From positions 310,001 through 374,000 of the forward strand of contig JAIVFI010000039.1 of the NCBI GenBank assembly GCA_025558095.1: DNA of 64,000 nt. Direction: 5' to 3'. This document shows positions 39,762 through 50,041 of the stretch, one piece after another. The notes under the pieces are model-generated. The model saw nothing but the letters and a program-made list of their open reading frames with translations. It had not been told where the DNA came from and did not search any database. A program made the translations under genes and the position numbers. Each line of letters begins with the position of its first letter. The stretch's first letter is position 1. This stretch comes from Hyaloraphidium curvatum. Its lineage: Eukaryota > Monoblepharomycota > Hyaloraphidiomycetes > Hyaloraphidiales > Hyaloraphidiaceae.

Positions 39762-41378
39762 CTACGTGGTCTTGACCGTCGCCGTGATCGTGCGCGTAAC
39801 GACGCGCGTACGCGTCGCCGTCTTGAGCGTCACCGTCCTGGTCGTCCACCTCGACGTCGTCCTCTGCACCGTCTTGGTGCACTTTGACAGCGTCGAGGTC
39901 TTGGTGCATTTCGACGAAACGAGGGTCCTCGTGACGCTCTTGGTGCAGCGTGAGACGGTGACCGTAACGGTCTTTGACGACTGCACCGGCAGTATGTGCA
40001 GGCAGACGGAGCGGATGGTGCCTTCGTCGCCCTGTGCGGTGTCGTTGACGAGCAGGTTCCAGGTCCCGTTCGCAACCAGCCCCTTGAAGCGGGACAGCTC
40101 CCCAACGGGCTTGTACAACTCCGGGCCCATTGAAGGGTCGTAACCGTAGTTGCAGTACATGTCGGGATCGGTGGAATCGTCGAAGAACAGGGGGGGGTAC
40201 GAGTTCGGGCGCCCGCTGGCGTGGCCGCATGAGACGCTGTGCTGGAAGAGGGCAACGGTCCCTCCCGCGGGGTGGCGGATGGAGATTTCTAGGTCGCTCA
40301 TATAGCTGTGCGTCAGGTCCAACTCCACGGCCACGCTGCCGATGGAGCCGACGCCGCTGACGGGGAGGTTGAACGATGCTTTTCCGTATTCCGGGATGGG
40401 CACGGCAGACGTCTTGCAGATCCTCTTCACTGCAGGGTTCACTGTCATGGTCCTGCGGGTCATTGTCGCAGTAGTTTGAGTGCTCGTCGTCGTGCGCGTG
40501 CGGCGTCCGGTGACGAGGTCGACGGCTGAAGCGATGGCGTCCGCGTACTGTGATAGCCGCACAAACAACGACCGGGTGTCGGTGGTGCTGCCGCAAGAGT
40601 GGTACAACGACATGCCGACGACGGTCTTGTTTCCTGCCACGTCCAGCACCAGCGGGCCGCCCTCATCGCCCGAGCACGTGCCTTTGGACGGGTTCGCAGT
40701 CCAAATCTCGTTGCCGCTCACGTAGGACACGGCGAGGTCGACCTCGGCGAGCTGTGAGACGAACTTGCCGTCGGCGCCCATGCCCCAGCCCGCGGCCTTG
40801 ACGGCCGCGCCGACCGCCGGATCGGTCGTGCTGAGGACGGCGGGCACCAGCGGCCGGGAGCCGACGACGACGGGCTCGCTGAGGCCGAGGAGCATCATGT
40901 CGTAGCCGATGGGCTCGAAGGAGCGCACGGTGAAGACATAGGCCCCGTCGTCCTGCGGAGTCAGGGACAGGTTGAAGCGCCCGACCTCGACGGCGTCAGG
41001 CAGGTAGCCGTACGGGCTGACGCAGTTGGACGAGGTCAGCGCGGCGCGTGGCGCGACCAGGGTCGCCGTGCAGTTGTAGTTGCCCACGTTTTCCGGGTAG
41101 ACGACGCGGGCGACAAAGGGAAACGCGGTGGCCGAGGGGACCGGCTGCCCGCCGGCGACGTTCGGCGTGAGCTCGCGGGGAGCCAGGTTGCCGGCGGGGT
41201 CGTCCACGAGCTTTTGGCGGAGCGCCACACCGGCGCCGCCGTCCACGATGTCGTGGCGGCGGCCGAGTCCGGCGTAAGGGGAGGCGAGGGAACGGGGGAG
41301 CGCAGCGGCGGCGAGGGCGGCCAGCGCCGCCGCGAGGCACACGCGACAGGAGAGGGGCGAAGACGTGCGTTTCGTCAT
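39762..41378 (-). CDS. Secreted trypsin-fold pseudoprotease with P-domain
   Basis: 538 aa from the ATG at 41378, with a signal peptide over residues 10-32. The trypsin fold is clear: VAGGQPV, the Cys pairs, AGWGMG, and SGDEGGPLVLDVAGNKTVVGM. Two of three catalytic residues are changed: the His in LTAAHC is Asn118 (LTSSNC), and the active Ser in GDSGGP is Glu239 (GDEGGP). Asp160 (GYDMMLLGL) remains. A proprotein-convertase-type P-domain follows (about 360-470, SDLEISIRHPAGGTVALF, NGTWNLLVNDTAQGDEGTI). The last 70 residues are Thr/Lys/Arg-rich with regular Cys (SKCTKTSTLSKCTKT). It is probably an extracellular binding protein rather than an enzyme. It is intronless and convergent with the surface protein. 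Confidence 0.85.
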   Translation of the reverse strand: MTKRTSSPLSCRVCLAAALAALAAAALPRSLASPYAGLGRRHDIVDGGAGVALRQKLVDDPAGNLAPRELTPNVAGGQPVPSATAFPFVARVVYPENVGNYNCTATLVAPRAALTSSNCVSPYGYLPDAVEVGRFNLSLTPQDDGAYVFTVRSFEPIGYDMMLLGLSEPVVVGSRPLVPAVLSTTDPAVGAAVKAAGWGMGADGKFVSQLAEVDLAVSYVSGNEIWTANPSKGTCSGDEGGPLVLDVAGNKTVVGMSLYHSCGSTTDTRSLFVRLSQYADAIASAVDLVTGRRTRTTTSTQTTATMTRRTMTVNPAVKRICKTSAVPIPEYGKASFNLPVSGVGSIGSVAVELDLTHSYMSDLEISIRHPAGGTVALFQHSVSCGHASGRPNSYPPLFFDDSTDPDMYCNYGYDPSMGPELYKPVGELSRFKGLVANGTWNLLVNDTAQGDEGTIRSVCLHILPVQSSKTVTVTVSRCTKSVTRTLVSSKCTKTSTLSKCTKTVQRTTSRWTTRTVTLKTATRTRVVTRTITATVKTT

Positions 41379-41991
41379 TACCCGGCGGTTTGCTTTGGTT
41401 CTGAAATGGTCTGTTTGTATTGAACTGGGGATGGAAGGTGGTGAATCAGGTTTGAGGTGCACTGCCTCGAAACTTGGCCACACTGACGTCAAGGTGGAGT
41501 CACCAGTCAGGAGTCACCCGGGATCCCACGTTTGCGGGACCGATGGGCACTTGAGTTGCATACCTGCAGAATGCTTTCGCTCAACCCAATCCAAGGGGCA
41601 CTTCTCTCGTTGATAGATGGGTTCGGGGAAAAGCTTGCGGCCCGTCCAATCCGCGACGAGGAGGGTGAGGTCACGAAGCGCGGTTCGTTACCGCATTCGG
41701 GATGAAATTCTGATTCCGACGATGCGCGACGTTGTTGTTTCGTCCGATTCTGCGCCCATTTTCGTCCAGGATCGACGGATGGCCGATGGGAAGCCAGTCG
41801 GATCGGGCTGGGCACTGCGAGGAGGTCGACGATCGCGGTCGGTTGTAACAACGGATCCGAAAGTGCACGGCGATCTTGACGGCGATCGTGGTTCGTCCGA
41901 GGTCGCGTCCAACCCGAGCAACGAGTGACCGGCGCGGCCCGCGACGGCCGTCCCGCCCCACCGACCCACGGCACCCGACGCGTTGCCCCGC
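41379..41991. other. Intergenic region between divergent genes, 613 bp
   Basis: It holds the promoters of the pseudoprotease (minus) and tubulin cofactor E (plus). The GAGTCAC pair and CRE-like site are listed separately. No gene seen. Confidence 0.4.
41484..41517. promoter_or_regulatory. CRE-like palindrome plus two GAGTCAC motifs
   Basis: TGACGTCA (41484..41491), the perfect ATF/CREB-type palindrome, is followed by GAGTCAC at 41497..41503 and 41511..41517. The cluster lies 106-139 bp upstream of the pseudoprotease start codon. The same heptamer pair occurs before both SDR genes. Binding by bZIP factors is inferred. Confidence 0.45.
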
Positions 41992-43653
41992 ATGCCCACG
42001 CCCTCCCTTTACCCCGGCGCCCGCGTCGCCCTCCACGCCGACGGCCGGCACCCCGGCACCGTCCGCTTCCTCGGGCCCGTGGCGCACCCCGGCGCGCCCC
42101 CCGGGGACCACGCGTACCTCGGCGTGGATTGGGACGATCCCGCGCGGGGGAAGCATTCGGGGGAGGTCGGGGGGCGGAGGTATTTCGCGGTGGGGAGGGA
42201 AGGGGCGGGGAGCCTGGTGCGGGTGCCCGAACAGGGCGGGGAGGGGGGGAAGTGGGTGACGGGGAAGGGGAAGTGGCTAACGACAGGGGTGCCGCTAGCC
42301 GAAGCGGTCAGGGAAAAGTACGCCGGCGCGGCCGAGGTGGATCCCGGCGAGTGGGGCGGGAAGAAGGTCGAGGTGGTCGGGTGGGGCAAGCTTGAACGGA
42401 GGCTGGCGCGGCTGGGGGCGCTACGCGAGGTTTCCGTGTCCGGGATGGACGTGCGCGGCTGTCGCGACGCGGGGGAACTGGAGGACGTTCGGGGACTGCG
42501 CGAGGTCAGGGCACTGGACGTGTCGAGGTGCCTGTTTGCCTCGCTGCAGGAGATTGGCGAGGCGGTGGCGGCGATGGGGGCCGTGGAGGAACTCAGGGCG
42601 GGCGGAAACAGGCTCGTGGAGCTGGTGCCGGATGAGATCGCGTTCGCGGTCGGGGACAGGGCGCCTCAAACCGCCGCGGAAGACGGGCTCTCCAACGAGC
42701 CGACAGTTTCTCCTCCGCCCCCTTTACCATTCCTCACGATACGCACCCTCGCTCTCACCGCCCTCGTCGTGGCACCCAGCTGGCCCCGGATTTATGCCCT
42801 CCTGGAGCAGTTCCCCAACCTGCTCTCCCTGGCTCTGGGCTGGAACTCCCTCCCCGACCCCACCTCGCCGCCGGCCGGCCTCACCCATTCCCTCCGCGAG
42901 CTCTCCCTGGAGCACAACGCCCTCACCGCGCTCCCCGCCGCGCTCTCCGCCGCGTTTCCGGACCTGGAACGGCTCAACCTCGCCAACAACCTCGTCGCGG
43001 ACGCCTCCTCGGCCCCGGGTAGCTTCCCAGCTCTCCGCGCGCTCAACCTCTCGCACAACCTCCTCCCCACGCTGAGGGCGCTGCACCCGCTCAACGCCCT
43101 CCCCGCGACGGACATCCGCCTCTCGGGCAACCCGTGCCTGGCCTCGGTTCCGGCGGACGATGTATTGCCGCAGCTGGCCGCGCGCCTCGCCCGCGCGGAA
43201 AAGGTCAACGGCGCGCAGGTGGTGAGGAGGGAAGCCGAGGTGTGGTACGCTTCCCGCGCGTGGGAGGAGCGCTGCGCCTGGGCCTCGAAGGCGGCCGGTG
43301 AGGGGGGGTGGAGCAGGGCGAAGGAGGAGGGGTGGTGGGATTCGGAGCATCCCCGGTTCGCCGAGGTGGTGCGGGAACACGGGCTTCCGTACGAGATGTT
43401 CTCCCCGCCCGCAAGGGAGAAGGCGGCCAAGGGCACGCTGGCGGCGGGCATGCTCGATGTGACGCTGCGGGTGCACCGCGGGGGCCGGACGAGGGAGGTG
43501 GCGAGGAAGGTGCCGCGGGGGATGGATGCGGGGATGCTGGCGCGGATGGCGGGGGGAAGGAGGGCCGAGGTGAAGGGGAGCGAGATCGAGGGAGGGAGGG
43601 AGGTTGCGTGGTACCTCGAGGAAGGGGGGGTCGTGGACGTGTATACGGACTGA
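41992..43653 (+). CDS. TBCE: Tubulin-specific chaperone E (cofactor E)
   Basis: An intronless frame of 553 aa. An N-terminal CAP-Gly domain (about residues 5-70) has GTVRFLG and YLGVDWDDPARGKHSG. Leucine-rich repeats run from about 150 to 390 (LPALRALNLSHNLL, LERLNLANNLV, TDIRLSGNPCL). A C-terminal ubiquitin-like region starts near 480 (LDVTLRVHRGG...). This order is the TBCE signature. TBCE binds alpha-tubulin and works with cofactors C and D to build alpha/beta-tubulin dimers in the cytosol. The start is the ATG at 41992, directly before the CAP-Gly domain. The antisense 497-codon open frame here is a GC shadow. Confidence 0.88.
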   Translation: MPTPSLYPGARVALHADGRHPGTVRFLGPVAHPGAPPGDHAYLGVDWDDPARGKHSGEVGGRRYFAVGREGAGSLVRVPEQGGEGGKWVTGKGKWLTTGVPLAEAVREKYAGAAEVDPGEWGGKKVEVVGWGKLERRLARLGALREVSVSGMDVRGCRDAGELEDVRGLREVRALDVSRCLFASLQEIGEAVAAMGAVEELRAGGNRLVELVPDEIAFAVGDRAPQTAAEDGLSNEPTVSPPPPLPFLTIRTLALTALVVAPSWPRIYALLEQFPNLLSLALGWNSLPDPTSPPAGLTHSLRELSLEHNALTALPAALSAAFPDLERLNLANNLVADASSAPGSFPALRALNLSHNLLPTLRALHPLNALPATDIRLSGNPCLASVPADDVLPQLAARLARAEKVNGAQVVRREAEVWYASRAWEERCAWASKAAGEGGWSRAKEEGWWDSEHPRFAEVVREHGLPYEMFSPPAREKAAKGTLAAGMLDVTLRVHRGGRTREVARKVPRGMDAGMLARMAGGRRAEVKGSEIEGGREVAWYLEEGGVVDVYTD

Positions 43654-44146
43654 GCAACGGGGTGCGGGTCGGGGAAGCGCATCGATTTGAGATTGGCTGT
43701 AACAGGGTGTGTCGTAGAGGTGATCGGCCCGGTGCGTCGGTAGAGCGGAGCGGTCGGGTTGGAGCGCGTGGCCGGACCCTCCGGGAACCCCGCCGTCATC
43801 GCGATCCTGCCCGCCGAATCGCGGGCACTGGCGTCGCCGACGACCCATCGCGGTGCCGGCGCTCTTTCGGAGTGCGTCCCGGCGTGGCCGAGGCCGGCGG
43901 AGTTGTGCTGTCGGGTCGCTCGCGATCCCCCGCGACGCCGCAGCGGATTGCACGGGCGCCCGGCCACCGCGCACACCGTCCTTCGTTCCAGCTGCAAAGC
44001 GGCAGCACTTCTGGGAGCCCACGGAGGAGGGCAGAAAGCGGAGAAGGAGCACCCGCGAGCCCCGAGGAGCCCGGAAGCGGCCCGGTTCGCCGCCCGCGGC
44101 AGACATTCCCGTCGCGCCGCCCCACGCCGAGCGGCGCCCGCGGGGC
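43654..44146. other. Intergenic region, 493 bp
   Basis: It lies between TBCE and the Gag-like ORF. All frames are partly open, and the Gag-like frame itself runs upstream without an ATG, so a 5' exon is possible but not shown. No LTR-like repeat seen. Confidence 0.35.
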
Positions 44147-44812
44147 ATGGCGGCACCTGGGGCCGACCCATTGCTCTTTATCCACGAATATGTCTCGGAA
44201 CGGCTATCGTGGGGCAACTACCCTGCTTGGGCGCGGCAAGTGCGCTGCTTTCTGGCCGCCGCCGGCTACCCCGCCGACGTACTGGACCGCCCGCCGAATC
44301 CCCACGCCGGCATGGAGATCGAGCGTGACAGGCGGCTGGGCGGCGCGCTGAGCGCCACCGTCGAGCTGGCCAAGGCGCTCTCGGTCGGCGCCGGCACCGA
44401 GGTCCCGGGTGCTTTCGAGCTGTGGCACCGCTGTCGCCGGGCATACGACCGCGACCTCGAGACGAAAATCTCCGCGGGGCTGTTTAATCGCTATAACGCC
44501 TTTGTGTTCGACCGGCCCACCCTCCTGGCCAACGTCGAGGCGTACCTCGCCCTGGTGGCGGACCTGCGGCTGCACCCGGCGTTCCAGCCGCTGGTCGAGG
44601 AACCCTTCCTCACCCGGAACTTTCTCTCGCACGTGCCGCCGTCGCTGCGGCAGGCGGCCGAGCGGTGGGACATCTTCGACGACCGGAACGAGCTCTCGTT
44701 CCCGGACGTGGTGAGCAGGCTGCAGCGCGCCGAGGAGGAGCTGCTGGAACGGGCGAGGGAGAGGACGAGGAGCGGGGAGGAGGGGAGCGTGTGGCCGGGG
44801 GCGGGGAGGTGA
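44147..44812 (+). CDS. Solo copia-type Gag-like protein (UBN2-like), possible domesticated transposon remnant
   Basis: 221 aa from the ATG at 44147. The pattern fits the Gag polypeptide of Ty1/copia LTR elements: NYPAWARQVRCFLAAAGY near the start, then ELWHRCRRAYDRD, LLANVEAYLALVADLRL, FLTRNFLSHVPPSLRQAAE and a charged C-terminal helix. No protease, integrase or reverse transcriptase follows; the next gene is G8 copy 2. No zinc knuckle is seen in this ORF. The frame is intact and codon use matches neighbours, so it could be a kept host gene rather than fresh transposon debris. The family call is by eye and moderate. Confidence 0.5.
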   Translation: MAAPGADPLLFIHEYVSERLSWGNYPAWARQVRCFLAAAGYPADVLDRPPNPHAGMEIERDRRLGGALSATVELAKALSVGAGTEVPGAFELWHRCRRAYDRDLETKISAGLFNRYNAFVFDRPTLLANVEAYLALVADLRLHPAFQPLVEEPFLTRNFLSHVPPSLRQAAERWDIFDDRNELSFPDVVSRLQRAEEELLERARERTRSGEEGSVWPGAGR

Positions 44813-45106
44813 TCGCGCAAGGGATGGGGCTTGTCGATTTCGTGGAGGCTCCCTCGGGCCGCGGAAGCCGGGGATGCTGGCTGTAGTACACCTCTGTCGG
44901 TATAATGCGGGATCGATCGATGAGAAGCGATTGGCGTGGTTGCGGAAGGGCACGCCTGGCAGTGGTGCCAGGCTTCCAGACGGGGCTGCGCGAGACGATG
45001 GAAGTGAGGCGGAGCACGGCCGGCGCGCGTCCCCTACAAAGACCCGCGCACAGCGCGGCCGACCACCCTCGCCGGCCGCCTATCGCGACCTCAGACACCA
45101 CAAAGC

Positions 45107-48100
45107 ATGCGCAATAGCCTGCTCTATCTCCTCGCGGCGCTGGCCGCCTGCGGGACGCTCCCCACGCGCGGGATCCCGGTGCCGCCGGCTACCTCGATCG
45201 CGAACAGGCAGAAGATTTTGTGCGGCAATCTCGCCGGCTACACGGAGCTGTCTTCCGCCACGCTCCCCTCCGCGTGTGCAGTGCTCAGCCGCGGCACGCG
45301 TCCGGACTGCACGCTCCGCCAGGGCGTCCACTTCGCGGTGCAGAGCAACCTCACCTTCGGCCTGCTGCACATCCCGCCGGACACCACCGTCGAATTTGCC
45401 GATTGCGGACCCAACGCTGCCTTCCGCCTCTCGGCGGAGGTGATCGTGGTGGACGGCACCCTCCGCGCGGGGCGCGAGGACGACCCGTACGACTCGAAGC
45501 TGAACATCACCCTCCGCGCCGGGGACGAGATCGTTTACGGCGATGTCAATCCTCCCCTGCCGGCCGGCATGGTCGGCTACAAGGGAAACTTTGGGATCAT
45601 CCCGTCGGTCGAGCACACGGCGAGCAAGTTCATCGGAGTCCGCCCCGGGGGCACCCTCGACTTCCACGGCGTGCCGAAGCTCCCGTGGACCCGCATATCC
45701 AAGACGGCGACCAGGAGGCAGAACTACCTCTGCGTACTCGAGAAGGCGGCGCAGCTGGCGTGGCTTGTGGGCGACGAGCTCGCCCTGGCCCCCTCGAACT
45801 ACCGCGGCTTCGAGCAGACCGAGCGCGCCCGCATCGCAAGGATCGAGGACGGCAGCGCCGACTGCGACGGCAACGCCAAGATCTCGCTGGACCGCGCGCT
45901 GGCGTTCGACCACTACGGCGACGCCCTCGCCGATGGCGAGGACCCCCGAATGCGCGCCGAGGTTTCCAACCTGAACCGCAACCTCCTCATCTGGGGCGCC
46001 CTGGACGACATCACCAAGGACCCGCAGGGGCTGGGCGAGTACGGCGCGCACACGCTGTTCCTGTACGGCTCCACCGTGCGGCTGGACAACGTCGAGGTCG
46101 TGAACGGGGGGCAGGCGGGGCACATGGCCCGCTACCCGGTGCACTGGCACCTCGCGGGCGACGCCGCGGGGAGCTATCTGAAGAACTCGAGCGTGCACGA
46201 TTCGTTCCAGCGCTGCGTGGTGCTGCACGGGTCGTGGGGCGCTCTGGAGGTCAAGGACAACTCGTGCTTCGACATCACGGGGCACGCTGTGTACTGGGAG
46301 AACGGGATCGAGGTCGACACCGAGGTCACAGGCAACCTGGTGATGCTCGTGCGGCCTGGAAACCTGCTCTGCTCGGACAACGGGGCGGGCACGTACACCG
46401 ACGGCAACTTCAATCTGAACCAGAGCACCGGCGGTGCCAACGAGGGGCCCTCGGCCTTTTGGATCGTCAACGGAAACAACATAGTGGACGATAATGTCGC
46501 CGTCGCCGTGGGGAGGGGGCCCAACGAGGGGATCGGGTTCTGGCTCGGTGGGCAACTCGCACGCCGCATGCTTGTGGTGTCGCTCCTGACCGCCCGTGCG
46601 CAGTCGTGCCGCAGTTCATCATGTCCCCCTCGTACGAGTTCTTCGGCAACGCCACCGTGCAGCGGCTCCTCAACGTGCCACCCGAGTACCCCGTGCAGAA
46701 CCCCACCGAGATCCCCATGCGCTCCTTCAAGAACAACGTGGCGCACTCCATGTTCACGGGGTTCAAGGCCGACGGCATCCTCCGCTCCGCGGGGAACGAC
46801 CCAGGGTCGTGCGTCAAGGAATCCGCGGGCGTGTGGAACCCAAAGAACCAGAGCAACTTTGACGGGTACTTTGCCTGGAAAAACCAGGTCGGGCTGTGGA
46901 TCAACTCGGAGAAGGCGGTGTTCAGGGGCACGCGGCTCGCGGACAACGTCAGGGGGGCGTACATCGAGAAGATCCAGGTGGGCCGCCGTCGCTCCCGTTT
47001 GCAGCCCATCGAGGCAGTCCCTGACCCCCTAGCCACCGAAATCAGGTCAACCAGCAAGTCCCCCTCCTCCGCGCCGATCTCCCCACCTGCTACCCCATCT
47101 CGGGCCTCGCCGCCATGGAGAACTGCTACCCCGCCTACGCCGCCCCGCCCGAGGAGCCCGGGAGCTTCATCCGGTTCGAGGACACGTGGTTCCGCGGACG
47201 TACGGCCAACCAGGCCCGATTCTACGAGAGCCCGTGCGCCTCGTACGCCACGAACCCCGAGAACATGGACTGCCTGCTTTTCGGGCAGGTCGGCATCATG
47301 ATGAGCATGGGCTATGCGTACTTCAACGGGGTGAAGGCATCGGGGTACGTGACCGGAAACGGGGCGAGCTACGGGCTGTTTGGGCACAAGGAGGATCCCG
47401 GGTACAACGTGGGGCCTTTCTACGTCAGCAACGTCACGTACCTGGACGGATCCAACCCGGTGTTCATGGACGACATGAACCAGTCGGGGTGGGTGCTTCG
47501 TCGTGTGAATGCCGTGGTCCTCGCTAACCTGATGCGCAGGATGTTCGTTCGTATGAAGGCCGGCGCGCTCAACAGCATGCTCTACTCTTCCGACGGCACG
47601 TTGGCCAACCCCAAAGTCGCCTCGCCCGAGCTCAAGGCCATCCTCGCCCAGGGCAACGGCATCACCATTGCCCCGCGCTCACCGGCCATGGTCGACGCGC
47701 GCTGGGAGAAGCGGTGCTACTGCCCGCCCGAGTACGGCTTCGCGTGCGCGTGCCCGGGCGACATGCGCGGCATCTTTGTCGAGGTCATCGCGCCCTTTGC
47801 CGGCTCGTTCCCGGCGCACTCGACGGTCGACGTACCGAACGTTGTGGAGCAGTTCTGCCAGACCGGCGCGCGGTTCATGCAGAATTCGAGCTGGGGCGCG
47901 CAGCACCGGTGCCTGCAGGACACGACCACGCTGGCGTCGGGCGCGGACTTGGACGACACGTACCTCGTGCAGTGGGCGGGGGCCTCGGTGCTCGGGATGG
48001 CATCGGTTAACGGCACGCTGGCGGTCCATCCGCCGCGGCTGCTGCTGGGCCTGCCGTCCGGCAACCGCAGCCTGTCATTCGCCATCAAGCAGCTCGGGCA

Positions 48101-48602
48101 GCATCCGGACATGGTGCAGCCCGGGGACTTCTGGGTCGGCGGGATGGTGTTCCCGCCCGATGCCAAGGTCAACGGGGTCTACTTCGACTTCCTGAGCACC
48201 TTCATCGACACCTCCAACTCCTTCGAGAACACCTTCCCCGCGCAGTTCTGCTCCCAATCCTGCGGATGCTGCCCGCTCCCCGGCAAGACCATCACCGTCA
48301 CCCGCCCGACGTACGCGGCCAACACCCTCCCCGGGGCCCTGTTCTACCCCGCCGCCGCGGACCCGTCGGGGTCGCAGGACGGTACCGTGCGGCTCTTCAA
48401 CGGCGCGGGACTGTTCCCGCGCGAGGCGGACTCGTACGATGCGCTTGTTGCAGGGCCACCAGTTGGCTGGTTTCTCGACAGGAGCGCGGGGAGGACGGTG
48501 CTGTGGGCCAAGTTTGGTTGGACCGCCAAGGCGGTGAACGCGACGGCGGAGCCGGTCTTTGCGTCGGATCCGACGTTTTCGTTCCTAGTGGACTTTGCGT
48601 GA
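45107..48602 (+). CDS. Secreted G8-domain protein, CEMIP/TMEM2-like (copy 2)
   Basis: Exons 45107..46547, 46604..46977, 47046..47488 and 47540..48602 give 1106 aa. The two middle exons have exactly the lengths of copy 1 (374 and 443 nt), and the intron after the first of them is 68 nt in both. The protein matches copy 1 over its whole length: signal peptide, G8 domain (SAEVIVVDGTLRAGRE), beta-helix-like part (YPVHWHLAGDAAGSYLKN) and Cys-rich C-terminus (CYCPPEYGFACACPGD, CCPLPGKTITVTRP). Copy 1's first intron is missing without trace (GHAVYWENGIEV is continuous). The last intron (47489..47539, 51 nt) has no stop, so unspliced message stays in frame. It is expected to be secreted, acting on an unknown polysaccharide. 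Confidence 0.88.
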
Positions 48603-48718
48603 TCTGTGTCATTTATGGTCTGTATCTTTGTCTATCATGCTGAATGTGATTGTCTTCTTCGAATAGCTGCCATCCAGCGGCCGGGATCGACACAGCCTGG
48701 GAGCCTCGACTCGGCGTG

Positions 48719-48735
48719 GAGTCACATCGAGTCAC
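48719..48735 (+). promoter_or_regulatory. Paired GAGTCAC motif upstream of SDR copy 2
   Basis: GAGTCAC at 48719..48725 and 48729..48735, 10 bp apart and ending 22 bp before the start codon. It is in the same position as the pair before SDR copy 1. Confidence 0.45.
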
Positions 48736-48757
48736 ACAACTCCGCACAACTCCAAAG

Positions 48758-49747
48758 ATGCCCCACCACTCACCAGACTATGAGCACGAGCTCAACGATG
48801 CGTCCGCCGGCCGCGCGCCCGGCCTGGGCCGGCTTGCCGGGAAGCGCATTCTAGTGGTTGCGGGAGGCCAGCGTACCGTCCCCGGCGAGGAGCCGGCGAC
48901 GAGCCCGCCCGGCAACGGGAGGGCGATTTCCATCATCTGCGGCAGGGAGGGCGCTGCTGTAGCCGTGCACAACAGGACGCAGGAAGGGGCCGAGGCCACG
49001 GCCCAGCTGGTCAGGCAGGAGCAGGCTTGCCCCAAGGCCGTCGCCCTGGCGGGAGACGTCGCCGGTGCGTCCCCTCATCGAGAATCCCCCGCTGGCGATT
49101 CATAATCATCATTGCATTCAGACGAAGAAAACGTCAAGCGGATCGTCAAGGAGGCCGTGGAGCAGCTCGGCGGCCTGCTTGACGGCCTGGTCATCAACGT
49201 CGGGACGGTTAGCCCCACCCCCGGTCTCGACGTCGACATGAAGGCGCTCGACCAAATCATGCGCGTCAACTTCGCCTCCCACGTTGCCTTCCTCAAGCAC
49301 GGCTCATCCCACATCCGCCCCGGCGGCTCCGTCGTCCTCATCTCTGCCAGCACGGCCGCGCTGCCTTCCGGCAACATTCCCTACGACTCCAGCAAGGCCG
49401 CGCTTGAGGGCCTTCTCCGCAACGCCGGCGCACAGCTGGCACCCTCGGGAACGCGGGTCAACATCCTCAGGATCGGCATGGTGGACACGCCTCTGGGCCG
49501 GCTGGGGAACAAGATGATGCCCAAGCGGATGGAGGCATCGATCCCGCTCATGTCGCGACTCGGGACCTCGTGGGAGCCGGCCTACTACGCACTCTTCCTG
49601 CTGTCGGATGAGTCGGCTTACGGTGCGTGATGCTCGGACGCGGGATCGGGCAAGGAGCTGCCATCTGATCGTCGGATTCATTCAGTCACGGGCCAAGTCC
49701 ACACCTGCGATGGCGGCGTGACGACGCTACGCAGCATCTACTCGTAG
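48758..49747 (+). CDS. Short-chain dehydrogenase/reductase with altered cofactor loop (copy 2)
   Basis: Exons 48758..49064, 49122..49622 and 49686..49747 give 289 aa. Exon 1 and intron 1 have the same lengths as in copy 1 (307 and 57 nt). It has the same odd N-terminus (LVVAGGQRTVPGEE, PPGNGRAISI), active site YDSSK, NVGT in place of NNAG, and end VTGQVHTCDGG. It sits 155 bp after G8 copy 2 on the same strand, which supports duplication of a G8-SDR unit. Activity is uncertain because the glycine-rich loop departs from the SDR norm in both copies. Keeping the change in two intact genes argues for a real altered function. Confidence 0.8.
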
Positions 49748-50041
49748 GATCTTGCTTCGCAGCTTGATCTTCAAGTGTACTCAGACTGCGCAATGAACGA
49801 TAAATGCATGAGCTTTCTCTTGCCGCCAAACAATCTATCACCTGGTGGTCAGCTATGGTAGCTTCGTTGGCTGCGTGGTTCTGGCTACAGGCAGCGGCGC
49901 GGGAAAACCTTGGTGTGCCGGACGAGCGAGTGAATGCCGACGCCGAGGAGATGTTCCGCCACGTCTCCGCTCCGCAACTTCCATAACGCTGGGAGACAGA
50001 AAACGACCTCCACTCGGACACGCACCGTCGCGTCGTACAAC

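Noticed and set aside
39397-40596. 399-codon minus-strand frame with His/Arg/Pro-rich sequence
   Set aside because: It overlaps the pseudoprotease in another frame on the same strand and has no domain-like pattern.
42724-44217. 497-codon minus-strand frame
   Set aside because: Antisense to tubulin cofactor E, which has clear CAP-Gly and LRR motifs; composition is shadow-like.
26936-44812. Three unrelated genes of exactly 666 bp (26936..27601, 35303..35968, 44147..44812)
   Set aside because: The proteins share no sequence or composition, so equal length is coincidence.
45107-47032. Reading copy 2 of the G8 gene as ending at 47032
   Set aside because: That frame runs into the intron at 46548 and then loses all similarity to copy 1; splicing restores full-length similarity.
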